NCBI GenBank assembly: GCA_964563105.1
Contig: CAZLXM010000003.1
Span: 1 to 64,000 of the forward strand
DNA: 64,000 bases
Direction: 5' to 3'
Origin: CAYVTV01 sp964563105
Lineage (GTDB): Bacteria; Bacteroidota; Bacteroidia; Bacteroidales; GCA-2748055
Shown here piece after piece: positions 37,072-48,963 of the stretch. How positions within the stretch are numbered: the first letter of the stretch is position 1; each line of letters starts with the position of its first letter. Below the pieces are notes generated by a model. That model did not search any database. It was not told the DNA's origin and was given only the letters and a program-made list of their open reading frames with translations. The position numbers were made by a program, and so were the translations under genes.

Positions 37072-38577
37072 TTAGTTTACATTGATAACTCTGTCACCTG
37101 TCCATTTTGCTTTAGAAGCAGTTTTTTTTGCAGCACGCCTAAAATCACGTGGATTTACCTTTATTTTTCCCGTAACAAATTCGGGAAGATTATATGTTAA
37201 TAATAAATTATTATAAAAAGAAGGGTCCTTTTGTGGTAAAACAAAAGGTTTTCCCCAGACTCCACTCGAATCAACATAAGCTAAATAAGGCCTTGCGGTT
37301 AATCCGTCTCCCCTTTTACTACTAAAGACCAGCCATCTGCTGTTTGACGACCATGAATGATAACTTTCAGTATCCGGACTGTTTAAATTCATCTTCTCAG
37401 AAATGCCATTTTCCATGTTAATAATATATAGATCAGCTTCCTTATGCCATGCAGAAAAGTTTCCGTAGTCATGAAGTGTGAAAACCAAATATTTATAATC
37501 CGGTGAAATTTTTGGGAAAGATACACTTTTATTAATTGCTTTTGCATCAAAAACTATTTCTGCCTTGCCAAAAGATCCGGTTTGAGCTTCAAATTTTTTT
37601 CTTACCAGATCATATTTAATATCTTTAAAATCAAAACCTTCATTTATTTCATTCGCCCTGCAAAAATAAAGGTATTCGCCATCTGGTGTCCATTCCGGAT
37701 AAGTATCCATGTATCTCAAAGAATCATCCTGATTACTAATAGCTAAAAGTTCGTTAGATTCGGTATCATATAAAAGTAAAAATGAAGCAAGGTCTACACC
37801 TTCAATCCGTTTTCCGGGAATAGCCTGAAATATCTGGGTCAGATGGTTTGATGAAAATGTTGCATATCTCCCATCGGGATGCCAGGAGGGATAAACAACA
37901 CCAGGTTTGTGCGTAAAATCTCCGAGTTTTAAATCTAACCTTTGTATTTGGGTATCATTAACAAAATAGGTTCCTCCGGCAGAACCACGTATCTGAACCA
38001 AAAACTTAGATGGATCTCTTAAGTGAAAAGTATGGCAATTAAGACAATGGGTATCAAGCATTAGATTTTCAAGCACAATGGATTCACTGAAATTATTAAT
38101 ATTTCTTTGCATTATTTTCAGCTGGACATTAGCTTCATAACCCGGATACAATAATCTGTAACAAACAAAAGGATCAGTCTGTTCCGGGGCAATGAAGAAA
38201 GAGAAAGATTTAAATTTTTCAATTTGATCTTTATTACAGGCTGCAATTTGTAATTCTATTTTGCCCCCCTCACTATCTTTAAGTATCTTTTTCCACTTTT
38301 TTAAAGGAAAATTAATCAGGCCGTCCGATGATTTAACAGAATAGTGATAGCCATTGGAGGAAAGAACATCAACATTAAAACAATTAGCTTGTTCTCTTAT
38401 CAAAAAATTCATGGGTGCAATATTCACCGGTATTGTAACATTTATATAATCGGGCTCAATAAAAGGTAAACGATCGGAATCATATTCTTCATTTTTCTGA
38501 AATCCGGATTGGCAACTAACTAGTTTAAAGAGAGTTAATATAAAATATATTTTACAAATTATTCTTAAGCTCTTCAC
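37072..38577 (-). CDS. TolB/PD40 beta-propeller protein with CxxCH haem-binding motif (copy B)
   Basis: A 501-residue paralogue of the protein at 5144-6631. The leader ends in LFKLVSCQSG, a probable lipobox. The haem motif C178-L-N-C181-H182 is kept in DTHCLNCHTF, and the propeller strands PSWHPDGRYATF, PEWTPDGEYLYF, PKISPDYKYLVF and HSWSSNSRWLVF are in the same order as in copy A. It is the first gene of the minus-strand cassette and is divergent from SusC1' of PUL B with a 368-bp gap. Conservation of CxxCH in both copies argues that the haem site is used. Confidence 0.75.
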   Translation of the reverse strand: MKSLRIICKIYFILTLFKLVSCQSGFQKNEEYDSDRLPFIEPDYINVTIPVNIAPMNFLIREQANCFNVDVLSSNGYHYSVKSSDGLINFPLKKWKKILKDSEGGKIELQIAACNKDQIEKFKSFSFFIAPEQTDPFVCYRLLYPGYEANVQLKIMQRNINNFSESIVLENLMLDTHCLNCHTFHLRDPSKFLVQIRGSAGGTYFVNDTQIQRLDLKLGDFTHKPGVVYPSWHPDGRYATFSSNHLTQIFQAIPGKRIEGVDLASFLLLYDTESNELLAISNQDDSLRYMDTYPEWTPDGEYLYFCRANEINEGFDFKDIKYDLVRKKFEAQTGSFGKAEIVFDAKAINKSVSFPKISPDYKYLVFTLHDYGNFSAWHKEADLYIINMENGISEKMNLNSPDTESYHSWSSNSRWLVFSSKRGDGLTARPYLAYVDSSGVWGKPFVLPQKDPSFYNNLLLTYNLPEFVTGKIKVNPRDFRRAAKKTASKAKWTGDRVINVN

Positions 38578-38945
38578 AGTTTTTAGTTATATATTTTTGT
38601 TTAAACAGCCAAAATAAATATCTAAATTAAAAAAAATATATATCAATACTCCAATAATCTCTGAGAAAATATAACAAATAATTACATGTGATATATAAAA
38701 GCCTTGACGTATAAATTATTTTTAATATTTATGTTAATTATTTGTTAATTTTTTTTGGAGTTCATTTAACATTTTTTTAATATTGCCATAAATATTAGAA
38801 AAGGCCATTAATTAATAATATCAGAAAATTTTATTGAACTGTAAAATTGTATGAAATAAAATCTTTAATATTTGTTTTGTGCATTCATTACTATTAAAAC
38901 AAGACTCGTAAAACTCAATTAACCTTTTTAATTAATTACTACACT
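38578..38945. promoter_or_regulatory. Divergent intergenic region between the membrane cassette and PUL B
   Basis: A 368-bp AT-rich region without genes. On the plus strand, TTG at 38704-38706, a 19-base spacer and TATTTATG at 38726-38733 resemble the Bacteroidota promoter with one mismatch in the -7 box (consensus TAnnTTTG). If used, the leader of SusC1' would be a little over 200 bases. I found no clear promoter for the minus-strand PD40 gene, nor a copy of the inverted repeat seen before SusC1 of PUL A. Confidence 0.4.
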
Positions 38946-41900
38946 ATGAACTTAAAAAAACTAAAACATTTTTTAAAATTACAATTATTGCATTTTCCCA
39001 TTGCAATAATATTATTTGGAATTGTTTTACAGTTTAATTCAGGCCAGGCCTGTGCACAGGGTACCCAACCAATTGTTATTACAGGAACAGTTACAGATTC
39101 AGAATCAGGTGAACCTTTAGCCGGTGTAAATATTGTAATTCTGGACACTTACATCGGTGCTGCTACGGATCTGTCCGGAAAATACAGTATCACGGTACCT
39201 AATGAAAAAGCTTCTCTTTGTTTTTCATTTATTGGCTATCATATGCAAACCATTCCGATAGGCAGCCAGAGGCAGATCAATGTTGCCCTGGTATCGGACG
39301 TTGCTGAATTGGAAGAAGTAGTAGTGGTAGGTTACGGAATGCAGAAAAAGGAGAGTGTTGTTGGGGCTGTATCACAAGTAAGCGGTGATGTAGTTGTTAA
39401 TAATATTCAGGGAGGTGACTTTGCTACCGGGCTTCAGGGAGCGCTTCCAGGCCTTACCATGATTATTAACACAGGCAGGCCCGGAGGATTGGACTTATCT
39501 GCAGTACCTTCACCTACAAGTGGCGCCAGTGATGACTACGCCTATATGCATATTCGTGCACAAAACACATGGAGTGACGCATCTCCCCTGGTACTTGTTG
39601 ACGGAGTTGAAAGATCGCTTAATAATGTTAACCCACACGAAGTTGAAAAGATCTCCATTTTAAAAGATGCTTCGGCCACTGCTGTTTTTGGGGTTAAAGG
39701 GGCGAATGGAGTTATTTTAATTACAACACTACGAGGCAGGGAAGGTAAGCCCAGATTAAGTTTTGATGTAAGTACAACAGCAAAAACAATGGCAAGATTT
39801 CCAATGAGGGAAAATTCATACATAACACATAAATACAAAAATTATGCTATATTGAATGAAGTTCCTTCTCAGCCGGCCGCCTGGGCCTTAATGACACCAA
39901 CCCGCTGGATGGAATATTACAGAGATCATACTTATCCTGAATATCTTGCTGATGTAAACTGGCCAAAAGAGAGTTTAAAAGATGTTGCTTTTGATCGTAA
40001 TGTCAATTTAAGTATCACCGGAGGTACAAAGTTTGTAAAATATTATGGTGCTGTTTCACACCTGTATGAAGGTGATATTTTCAGATATATTGATATAGGA
40101 AGAGACTGGACACCTTCTCATGAAAATTCCCGTTATAATTTCAGAAGCAATCTGGATTTTGATTTTACACCAAGTACACGGTTCAGCATGAATCTTGCGG
40201 GGCATTTTATTAACCAGGCAAGACCGACACCGGCTGGCAGTAGTGGTGCCGGTTCCTACCGAACCCTTTGGACCAGCCCTCCCGATTTATATCCTGTTAT
40301 GTATTCTGACGGAACATTTGCTGAAAACACTGCATTTCAATCCAAATTCATAAATGGTTTAGCCGCATGGTCAACAGGAGGGGTTGCTTATACAAAGCAA
40401 ACTAATCTGACTACAGATTTCATGTTAAACCAAAATCTGGACTTTATAACCAAAGGCTTCTCAGCTCGTGCTAAACTTTCGGCGGATAATAGTGTAATTA
40501 CCGCGGGACCGAATATTTCAAGTACCGGCCGTGCAACGAAATATATCCTTCCCCAGATTGTAGATTATATTAAACCTGGAATGACTGAGGCTGAAATCAG
40601 GGCCCTGGAAGATGAATTTACTATCTGGGAACAGACAGGAGCTTCTGCCACAAATCAGTTTGACTGGACTAAACCACCTGACTCTTATGGCACAGAAAGC
40701 AGTACAGATGCACGTACTTACAGGAATTTATATTATGAGCTGTCTCTGAATTATGCCAGAGATTTTGGCAAACACGCTATAACAGGGATGGGGCTTTTTA
40801 GTCGTCAGCAACAGGCAACAGGATCAATATTTCCGGGTTTCCGTGAGGACTGGGTAGGACGTACCACTTATTCGTTTGACCGCAGATATCTCCTGGAGCT
40901 AAATGCTTCCTATAATGGTTCTGAAAAATTCTCAAGAAAATACCGTTTTGGCTTTTTCCCTTCCTATGCAATTGGCTGGCAAATCTCAAATGAATCTTTN
41001 NNNNNNNNNTTCTGATGGCAAGATAGGCAGCGATGCCGGTATTGACCGATGGATGTACGTTTCCAGCTGGCTTGTAAATGCTTGGACTACCTCAGCCAGC
41101 AGTGATAATGTCTCAAGATTCGGAGCACCTTATTTGCAGAATTCCCTGGCATTTAGATATGAAGGAACTGTTCCCAATCCTGATATACACTGGGAGACGG
41201 CAGTAAAGAAAAATCTTGGATTTGAATTAGGCTTTTTTAATAATGCTATCAGAATGAATTATGATATTTTCAGGGAAAGGCGGTCAAACATTTATGTATT
41301 AGGAAATGAAAGATATATTCCCGATATGGTAGGTGCGACCCCTACAGCTGCAAATATAGGAATTGTGAACAGCTGGGGATGGGAATATGAATTGCATGCC
41401 AGCAAAACCACTGCAAGAGGTTTGAATATATGGTTCTCATATATATGGACTTTTGCTAAAGATAAAATAATTGAAAGAGGAGACCCACAGCTAAAACCTG
41501 AATATCAAAAGCAGGCCGGAAGACAGATAGGTCAGCCCACCGGACAGCAGAACCAAGGGCCTCATGCCATCCTTTCAACCTGGAATGATATTTATAACAC
41601 AACAGCTCTTTCTACAAACACATTTCGTCTTCCCGGAGACATGGCTGTTGTAGATTTCAACTGTGACGGGATTATTGACTCAAATGATGCAGTTCCAATG
41701 GGGTTTACCGAAAGGCCACAATATACTTATACTCCGGTAATAGGTATGTCCTATAAAAACTGGAGTGCAAATATTCAATTTTACGGAGTATATAATGTAG
41801 AAGGAACTTTGGCCACTTATTTAGGAGGAGGCCTTTTCCCCGACCAATACAATGTAATTTTCCCAAAACACATACAACAACACTGGTCCCCTGAATTTGG

Positions 41901-42201
41901 AGTGACAGATGAAGCTGTCAGAGGGGCAGTCAGATTTTCCACTTCAGGGACAACAGGAAGATTCCCCCAAACCCGTGCTTATACAAAATTAAACCATGCA
42001 GAAATTGGATATACCATTAGTAATCAGATAACTAAAAAAATAGGTGTTTCTAATCTCAGACTTTTATTAAGCGGTGATAATTTAGTTTTATGGTCAAAAA
42101 TGCCTGAGGATGCTGATGCAGCCGTAACATACAGAGGAAGTATCAGATCAACTTATCCAAGGACAATAAGATATAATTTGAAGCTTAGTTTTAATTTTTA
42201 A
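38946..42201 (+). CDS. SusC/RagA TonB-dependent transporter, pair 1 of PUL B; contains a small assembly gap
   Basis: One SusC gene cut by 10 N at 41000-41009; the parts on each side are in different frames. It has the same architecture as SusC1 of PUL A: signal peptide ending ACAQG, ITGTVTDSESGEPLAGVNIV, LEEVVVVGYGMQKKESVVGA, plug with LVLVDGVERSLNNVNPHEVE, and barrel ending RYNLKLSFNF. By comparison with the paralogue about 15 residues are missing (between ISNES and SDGKIGSDAG), so the real gap is nearer 45 bases. It is the first gene of the plus-strand PUL B, followed 44 bp later by SusD1'. Confidence 0.9.
41000..41009. other. Assembly gap (10 N) inside SusC1 of PUL B
   Basis: Undetermined bases. 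The flanking sequence is one of the regions most alike among the SusC1-type genes here (SEKFSRKYRFGFFPSYAIGW just before it), so repeat collapse is a likely cause. Confidence 0.95.
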
Positions 42202-42245
42202 TAAATTGATATAAAAAGTGAATAAAACTTTCTAAAACTATAAAA

Positions 42246-44039
42246 ATGAAAACAAATAATTTCATCAAAAAAATGTTGTTCTTCATTGCTGTTGTAATTA
42301 TTGCCGGTTGTGAAGACTATCTTGACAAAACTCCCGCTGCCGATATATCTGCAGATGATATTTTCAGCACTTTCGAATCTTTTCAAGGCTTTATGGACCC
42401 AAATTATTTTGAACTGATCCAATATAATGCACATTATCCTACAACACTTATGGATATTGGAGGAGAATCCCATTGTTATCAGGGGTGGGCTATTGCAAGA
42501 CATGCAAATAATGGTAATTATTGGTATGTCGCCGGATCTAACCCGATTGCAACAGTATCACATTTTAATAACAGTAGCAGGGGACATGGAGTCCTTTCCA
42601 CTGATGGGAGCGGGATCTGGAGAGGAGGTTGGCGTGGCATTCGTCGCTGCAACATTGCTTTGGAGAATTTTGATCTGTTAACCGAAGCCACACAAGAAGA
42701 AAAAAATCTTTTACTTGGTCAGATATATTTCTGGCGGGCTTATTTTCATAATGCAATTATTGAAGCATACGATGGTATGCCATATGTAGAAGAAGTTCTT
42801 TCCCAACAGGAACCGAATCATCTTCCCCGCCAGACTTATCATGAAACAATCGAAAAAATTATTGTTGATTTTGACAAAGCAATTTCCTTATTACCGGTTA
42901 ACTGGGATAATACTGCATGGGGATCTCAGAGGCCTGGTGCCAATGAAGGAAGGGCAACTAAAGGTGTAGCATTGGCTTTTAAGCAAAAAGCATTGTTATA
43001 TGCCGGAAGCCCATTGATGAATAAGTTTTCGGGGAACGATTATACTTACAATGTGGAATATTGCAAGAAAGCTGCTGAAGCCGGCTGGGAACTCATTCAG
43101 TTAGCAAATTCCGGGGTTTATTCCCTGGTGCCATTCAGCAATTATAATGACAACTTTTATAAGCTGAATAATACTATGCCCTGGACGTCAGAAACAATTT
43201 TCCAGAAAATTAACAGAAGTACCGGCAGAACTAATTTTACCAGTTTCCAAAACCGGCAATATGCTTTTCAAAGATTTGGAGGATGGTGTGCTCACGCTGT
43301 TAACCAGCTATTTATTGATAAGTTTGAAATGGCTGACGGTACAAGATATATAGAAGAATATGATTCTGACAATGCAAAAAGATGGGATTTCAGAGACCCC
43401 CGGTTTAAAAAGAATATTATTATTGACAGGGACAGGCATGGTTTTAATGAAGCAACTGTAGTCAATTTGTATACTGGTCCGGGAAGTGATAAAACTCCTA
43501 TTAATTCATGTCCGCTTCCTTATTTGATTAAAAAATTCTGGCCTGCCGGCTGTAATGAGATTGACAATGCCTATACCGGATGGCGTTATTCAAGCCCGCT
43601 CATGCGTTTAGCCGAGGTTTATCTTGATTATGCCGAGGCTGCAACAGCAGCTTACGGGCCTAACGGTTCTGCCCCGGGAGCAAATCTGACGGCTGTGGAT
43701 GCTATAAATATTATCCGCGAGCGCGCAGGCATGCCACCTGTAACCAGTGCGGCAGAGGGATATGATTCATTTATGGATTTGGTTCGAAATGAACGAATAG
43801 TAGAGCTTTGTTTTGAAGGACACTACTGGTATGATATACGCAGATGGCATATAGCACATCTTCCTGAATACAGATTAATGATCGATCTTGAATTCGATAA
43901 AGACTGGACGCCTGAATCTTTTAAAAGAACCTTGTTTATGAACAGAGTTTTTGAAGATCCCAAACATTACTGGCTCCCGCTTCCCAAGGTTCTAGTAGAG
44001 CAATACAAAGAGATGAAACAAAATCCAGGTTGGGAATAG
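42246..44039 (+). CDS. SusD/RagB family glycan-binding lipoprotein, pair 1 of PUL B
   Basis: A 597-residue SusD-type lipoprotein (leader FIAVVIIAGCEDYLDKTPAA). It carries GIWRGGWRGIRRCNIALENF, then GQIYFWRAYFHNAIIEAYDG in the helical N-terminal part and MRLAEVYLDYAEAATAAYGP, then LVRNERIVELCFEGHYWYDI at the C-terminal end, ending KEMKQNPGWE. It is nearly co-linear with 26340-28145. After it there are 145 bp before SusC2', longer than the 53 bp in PUL A, including a weak hairpin (CCAAG/CTTGG at 44116-44137). Confidence 0.92.
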   Translation: MKTNNFIKKMLFFIAVVIIAGCEDYLDKTPAADISADDIFSTFESFQGFMDPNYFELIQYNAHYPTTLMDIGGESHCYQGWAIARHANNGNYWYVAGSNPIATVSHFNNSSRGHGVLSTDGSGIWRGGWRGIRRCNIALENFDLLTEATQEEKNLLLGQIYFWRAYFHNAIIEAYDGMPYVEEVLSQQEPNHLPRQTYHETIEKIIVDFDKAISLLPVNWDNTAWGSQRPGANEGRATKGVALAFKQKALLYAGSPLMNKFSGNDYTYNVEYCKKAAEAGWELIQLANSGVYSLVPFSNYNDNFYKLNNTMPWTSETIFQKINRSTGRTNFTSFQNRQYAFQRFGGWCAHAVNQLFIDKFEMADGTRYIEEYDSDNAKRWDFRDPRFKKNIIIDRDRHGFNEATVVNLYTGPGSDKTPINSCPLPYLIKKFWPAGCNEIDNAYTGWRYSSPLMRLAEVYLDYAEAATAAYGPNGSAPGANLTAVDAINIIRERAGMPPVTSAAEGYDSFMDLVRNERIVELCFEGHYWYDIRRWHIAHLPEYRLMIDLEFDKDWTPESFKRTLFMNRVFEDPKHYWLPLPKVLVEQYKEMKQNPGWE

Positions 44040-44184
44040 TAATATTATACAGATTAATGACACACATTATCTAAACATTTTATTGCATGACCAATCAATA
44101 GATGATCTGTACTTCCCAAGCTTAAAAAAAAACTTGGAAATTAAAGTGCATTGCAATACTAATCCACTTAGAAAAAGTTAGACT

Positions 44185-47170
44185 ATGAACAAAAAATTAA
44201 TAACAAAAATCAGCATATTACTTTTTATTTTAAATGTAGTATTTATAATATCCTTACAGGCTCAAACCCATAAAATGACCACCGTTGTTGTTAAAGACAC
44301 AGACGGATTACCTGTCGCTGGCGCAAAAGTTACAATAGGAGAGTCTTTTAGTCCGGTAACCACTGATCAACATGGTGAATTTATTTTTCAATGTTTATCC
44401 CGAATACCTGTATTAATAGAAGCTGAAGGATTTGAATCTCAAATGGTAATAATAACCCCCACCATGGAATCTCCGGAGGTTACATTGATCAAAACATTAT
44501 ATGAAATGGGCGATAGGGATCAAGTAAACATGCCATTTGGAATATTTAAACAACGTCTTATCCCCGGGGCAGTTAAAGCTTTAGATACACGGGAAATTCA
44601 AACATATGATTATCAAAGATCATATTCCGGAATGATCAGAGGCAGAATACCCGGAATATTCGGTTCAACCAATATGAGACAGTTTGGGAGCCCTTTATTA
44701 GTCGTAGATGGCGTTCCCGTTACAGAATTAGATCTTAATATTGAGCAAATTGAACAAATTACAGTAATTAAAGATCTTGCCTCAGCCATGTTATATGGAG
44801 TACAAGGAGAAAACGGAGTTATATTAATGAAAACAAAACGTGGTAAACCATTGAAAAGATCTTTAAGTTTTTCTGCTGAACATGGACTTAACATTCCCAT
44901 AGCTTATCCTGAATATCTTAATGCAGCGGATTACATGACACTTTATAACGAAGCACGGGCAAATGATGACCTTGCTCCAAAATTCACAGAAAACCAAATA
45001 ACTAATACCAGAAACGGAAGCGATCCTGTACGTTATCCGGATGAAAATTATTATAACTCCGTTTATTTAAGAGACTTCTCTAATTATAGTAATATTGTTG
45101 GTCAGGCAAGCGGAGGCAATAATATTGCCCAATATTATATGAACCTTGCCTGGAATCGTAATAACAGCATACTCAAATTAGGAGAAGGAGGAAACGAAAA
45201 AAATGACCGCTTTAATGTCAGGGGTAATGTTAATTATAAATTAACTGATTTCTTAAACATAATTTTCGACGGAGCAGCTGTTTTTAATAATAGCCATGCT
45301 CCAAGATATACAGTTGCTGCAAATGATTTCTGGGCACTTTCAACTACTTTAAGGCCAAATGATCTGCCAATACTTATACCTGCAGAATTTATGAAGGATC
45401 AGGATATGCTGGGTGCAGCAAAACTTATTGATAATAAATATTTACTGGGTGGCACCAGTGAATATCAGACTAACATTTATGGAGAATTAACACGTAATGG
45501 CCCGCGCATATTAAACGATAAGCTAATTAATCTGAGAATAGGTCTCGAGTTAGATTTAAATTCAATACTTGAAGGGCTTACGGCATCAGGAAATTTATCT
45601 TTTGATATGTATAATATTTTTCAACTGGATATTAATAACTCATATGCTATCTATCGTCCTAATTATTCAGCGGATACAATCAGAAATTTCACAAAATATA
45701 AAACAGATGTAAAAGTTCAGGATCAAACTCTTAGTAATGTTGTTTTTTACCGGAGAAACAGCGTTTTTGGAACTATTAATTATCACAGGATTTTTCAAAA
45801 CAAACATAACATTACAATTAATAGTGTAGCTTACAGGGATGAATATATTCCGGAGGCAGCGGCTCAAACTACCAAACATCTCCATTTTGGAGTTCGTGCC
45901 CACTACTCTTATGATAATAAATATATAGCTGAATTAACAGGCGTTTATACAGGTTCAGTAAAATTATACTGGACTAATCCATGGGCATTTGCACCCGGTT
46001 TCGGATTGGGCTGGATTATTTCAGAAGAAAATTTTTTAAAGGATAATTCCCTGATCAATTATCTGAAATTGAGGACTAACTTTGCCATTATAAATACAGA
46101 TGAGGGTTTAACAAATTATAGACTTGGCCAGGACCTTTTTTCAGCAAGTGGGACTTTTTATTACAATGAAGGAAATAATTATAATTCTGGCAGAGTCCTC
46201 TCGATGGGTAACCCTTATATTGGTTTTGAAAAAAAGATGAATTACAATCTGGGGTTTGAATCTGCACTCCTGGATTATAAATTAGGATTTGAGGCATCCT
46301 ATTTTTATTATAAAAATTATGATATTTTGGCCAGAAGACAAAACTATCACCCAATTTATATTTTAACTCCCTTATGAGAATTATGGGAGTAACAACAGAC
46401 AAGGTATTGAATTGGGTTTAAACACCATGCAAAAAGCGGGTAATCTTGAAATTAAGTTCGGGACTAACTTTGCTTATTCAATCCCTAAAATATTGGTAAT
46501 TGATGAAGTTGAGTATGAAGTACCTTATCGTCAGCGTGTTGGAACACCCACAGACGCAATTTTAAGTTTTGTTGCTTTAGGATTATTCAAAGACCAGGAA
46601 GAAATTGACTCTGCACCAGTTCAAACTTTTGGAACTGTAAAACCAGGTGATATCAGATACAAAGATTTAAACAATGATGGCGTTATAGATGAAAATGATC
46701 AGCACATAATAGGAAATTCGACAGCCAGGTTCCAATATGGTTTTAATCTTCACCTTAAATATAAATCATTTGAACTATTTGCCCTTGGCACAGGGCAACA
46801 TAGCCAGAACCGTTACTATACAAACGAATATTATTGGGTCTATGCTAACAGAAAATATTCAGAAGTTGTATGGGACAGATGGACACCAGCTACAGCGGAA
46901 ACAGCAACTTATCCACGTTTAACAACTCTCTCAAATCCAAATAATTTCAGGAATTCCACATTTTGGCTGTATGACAATAACTGGTTCACTATTCACACAA
47001 CACAACTGACCTATAAATTGCCCAAAATAGGTTCATTGGATAACGCACGTGTTTATTTAAGAGCTGCTAATCTTTTAACAATTTCAAAAATAAAAGACAA
47101 AACTCAACTGAATATCGGGTCTTCACCGCAGGTAAGAGCTATATCACTCGGTTTAAACTTAAATTTATAA
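44185..47170 (+). pseudogene. SusC/RagA TonB-dependent transporter, pair 2 of PUL B, frameshifted
   Basis: The reading frame runs from 44185 to a stop at 46377, then continues in another frame to 47170. The break is at about 46368-46378: the first frame ends HPIYILTPL, and the second frame picks up ENYGSNNRQGIELGLN, which matches ENYGSYRTQGVELGLN in the paralogue 23281-26286. Two more bases in the CCC run, or one fewer base, would restore TPPYENYG. Everything else is intact: signal peptide ending SLQAQ, regulatory domain VVKDTDGLPVAGAKVTIGES, plug LLVVDGVPVTELDLNIEQIE, DLNNDGVIDENDQ loop, C-terminus AISLGLNLNL. A base-calling error and a true mutation are both possible. Confidence 0.85.
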
Positions 47171-47191
47171 CTAACAAAAAAATTAAGCGAA

Positions 47192-48937
47192 ATGATAAAA
47201 TATGTCAATATATTTCTGCTGTTAGTCAGCATAAGTTTTTTTTCCTGTGAAAATTTTCTGGAGCCTAAAAGAGAAAACACTGTTGATCTTGACCAGATAA
47301 TAGAATTGAGGGATTTTGCAGAAGGCGTATTATTAAGAGCATATATAGGTCTGCCCGATGATTATAATTTTTATATGGATGTTGCTACTGATGATGCTGT
47401 TACAAATGACAAGGCTTCTTCCTACATGAGAATGGCCACTGGTGAATGGAAGTCCACATACGACCCAACAAGTGTATGGTCATCGGCATATCAACAAATT
47501 TATTATGTAAATAAATTCCTTGAGATTTATGAGTCAGTAGTCTGGGCATATGATACCAGAAATAGCCAATATGCAAATGAATATAAAAGTGAACTATTTA
47601 AAAAGAGGTTAAAAGGTGAAGCTTATGCTCTCAGGGCTTTCTATAAATATTTGCTATTACAATATCATGGAGGTAAAGCTGGAAATGGACAGTTATTGGG
47701 ATTTCCGATTATTGATAAATCTCTTACCCTGGATGACAATCTATTTCTTCCCAGAGACACCTATGCTGATTGCGTTAACAGCATTTTTAATGACCTTGAT
47801 ATTGCTATTGCAAACTTGCCTGCTGAATATATTGATAAACCAACAGGAGGATCAAATCCTGAAGAAAATGTTTACTATAATCTTACTACCGGAGCATCAT
47901 TTAAAAACAGGTTTAGCGGAAATGCAGCCCGGGCATTAAAAGCCAGAGTAGCTCTTCTGGCTGCAAGTCCGGCATTTTCAGAAGGAAGCGGGGTTACATG
48001 GGAACAGGCTGCAATAATTGCAGGAGACTTATTAAAAGATTTAGGTGATTTGTATACTAAATCTGCAACAGTTTATAACCACACATTTTACAAAGAAATT
48101 AACAACAAAGAATTTATCTGGAATCGTGCAGTAGTCCAAAAAAGGACCTGGGAACAAAATAATTTCCCTCCGTCTTTATTTGGTTCGGGAATGACTAATC
48201 CAACACAAAACCTGGTAGACGCCTTCCCAATGAAAAATGGTTATCCGGTCACTCACGCTTCAAGCAACTACGATCCGGAAAACCCATATATAAATAGGGA
48301 TAAGAGATTCAATGAATATATTGTTTATAATAATTCATTACTGAAAAACACAAGGATCTATACCTATATCGATGCGCCTTCTGATGGCATTAATGTACTA
48401 AACACATCCACCAGAACAGGTTATTATTTAAAAAAATTCATGGCCGAAGGTGTTAATCTTAATCCTGCCAGTCCGGTTAATACTCCTCATACATATACAT
48501 TATTCCGTATGACAGAAGTATTATTAAATTATGCTGAAGCTGCCAATGAGGCATGGGGGCCTGATGCTGATCCGAATGGTTTAGGTTTTACAGCCAGAAG
48601 TAAGATTACAGAATTAAGGCTTCGTGCAGGTATTGATCCTGATCTGTATATTGATGAGATTACTGATCAGGCAAACTTTAGGAACCTTATCAGAAATGAA
48701 AGAAGAGTAAGCCTTTGTTTTGAAGGATTTAGATTTTGGGATATTCGCCGCTGGAATGACATTTCAACTATGCAGGAAAAAGTTAATGGCGTTTTTATTA
48801 ACATGGATGAAGGGAATACAATATATAACAATCATGTTGTGGAAGAAAGAAAATACGAACCTTATATGATTTATGGCCCAATCCCATATACTGAAACAAG
48901 AAAATATAGTGACCTTCTTCAAAACAGAGGTTGGTAG
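47192..48937 (+). CDS. SusD/RagB family glycan-binding lipoprotein, pair 2 of PUL B
   Basis: A 581-residue lipoprotein (leader LLLVSISFFSCENFLEPKRE), paralogous over its whole length to 21517-23259. Shared blocks include KGEAYALRAFYKYLLLQYHG, FPMKNGYPVTHA, VLLNYAEAANEAWGPDADPN and LIRNERRVSLCFEGFRFWDI. It starts 21 bp after SusC2', the same spacing as in PUL A. Because SusC2' is frameshifted, this lid may have lost its transporter partner unless the frameshift is an error. Confidence 0.92.
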   Translation: MIKYVNIFLLLVSISFFSCENFLEPKRENTVDLDQIIELRDFAEGVLLRAYIGLPDDYNFYMDVATDDAVTNDKASSYMRMATGEWKSTYDPTSVWSSAYQQIYYVNKFLEIYESVVWAYDTRNSQYANEYKSELFKKRLKGEAYALRAFYKYLLLQYHGGKAGNGQLLGFPIIDKSLTLDDNLFLPRDTYADCVNSIFNDLDIAIANLPAEYIDKPTGGSNPEENVYYNLTTGASFKNRFSGNAARALKARVALLAASPAFSEGSGVTWEQAAIIAGDLLKDLGDLYTKSATVYNHTFYKEINNKEFIWNRAVVQKRTWEQNNFPPSLFGSGMTNPTQNLVDAFPMKNGYPVTHASSNYDPENPYINRDKRFNEYIVYNNSLLKNTRIYTYIDAPSDGINVLNTSTRTGYYLKKFMAEGVNLNPASPVNTPHTYTLFRMTEVLLNYAEAANEAWGPDADPNGLGFTARSKITELRLRAGIDPDLYIDEITDQANFRNLIRNERRVSLCFEGFRFWDIRRWNDISTMQEKVNGVFINMDEGNTIYNNHVVEERKYEPYMIYGPIPYTETRKYSDLLQNRGW

Positions 48938-48963
48938 TTAAATAACCAGAAAACAATAATACT

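Noticed and set aside
44116..44137. Hairpin CCAAG/CTTGG as a terminator between SusD1' and SusC2'
   Set aside because: Only five pairs with a poly-A loop and no T run; the genes are in one operon in the sister locus.
46360..46412. Programmed ribosomal frameshift in SusC2'
   Set aside because: No slippery heptamer followed by a strong stem is visible, and the paralogue is made from one continuous frame.
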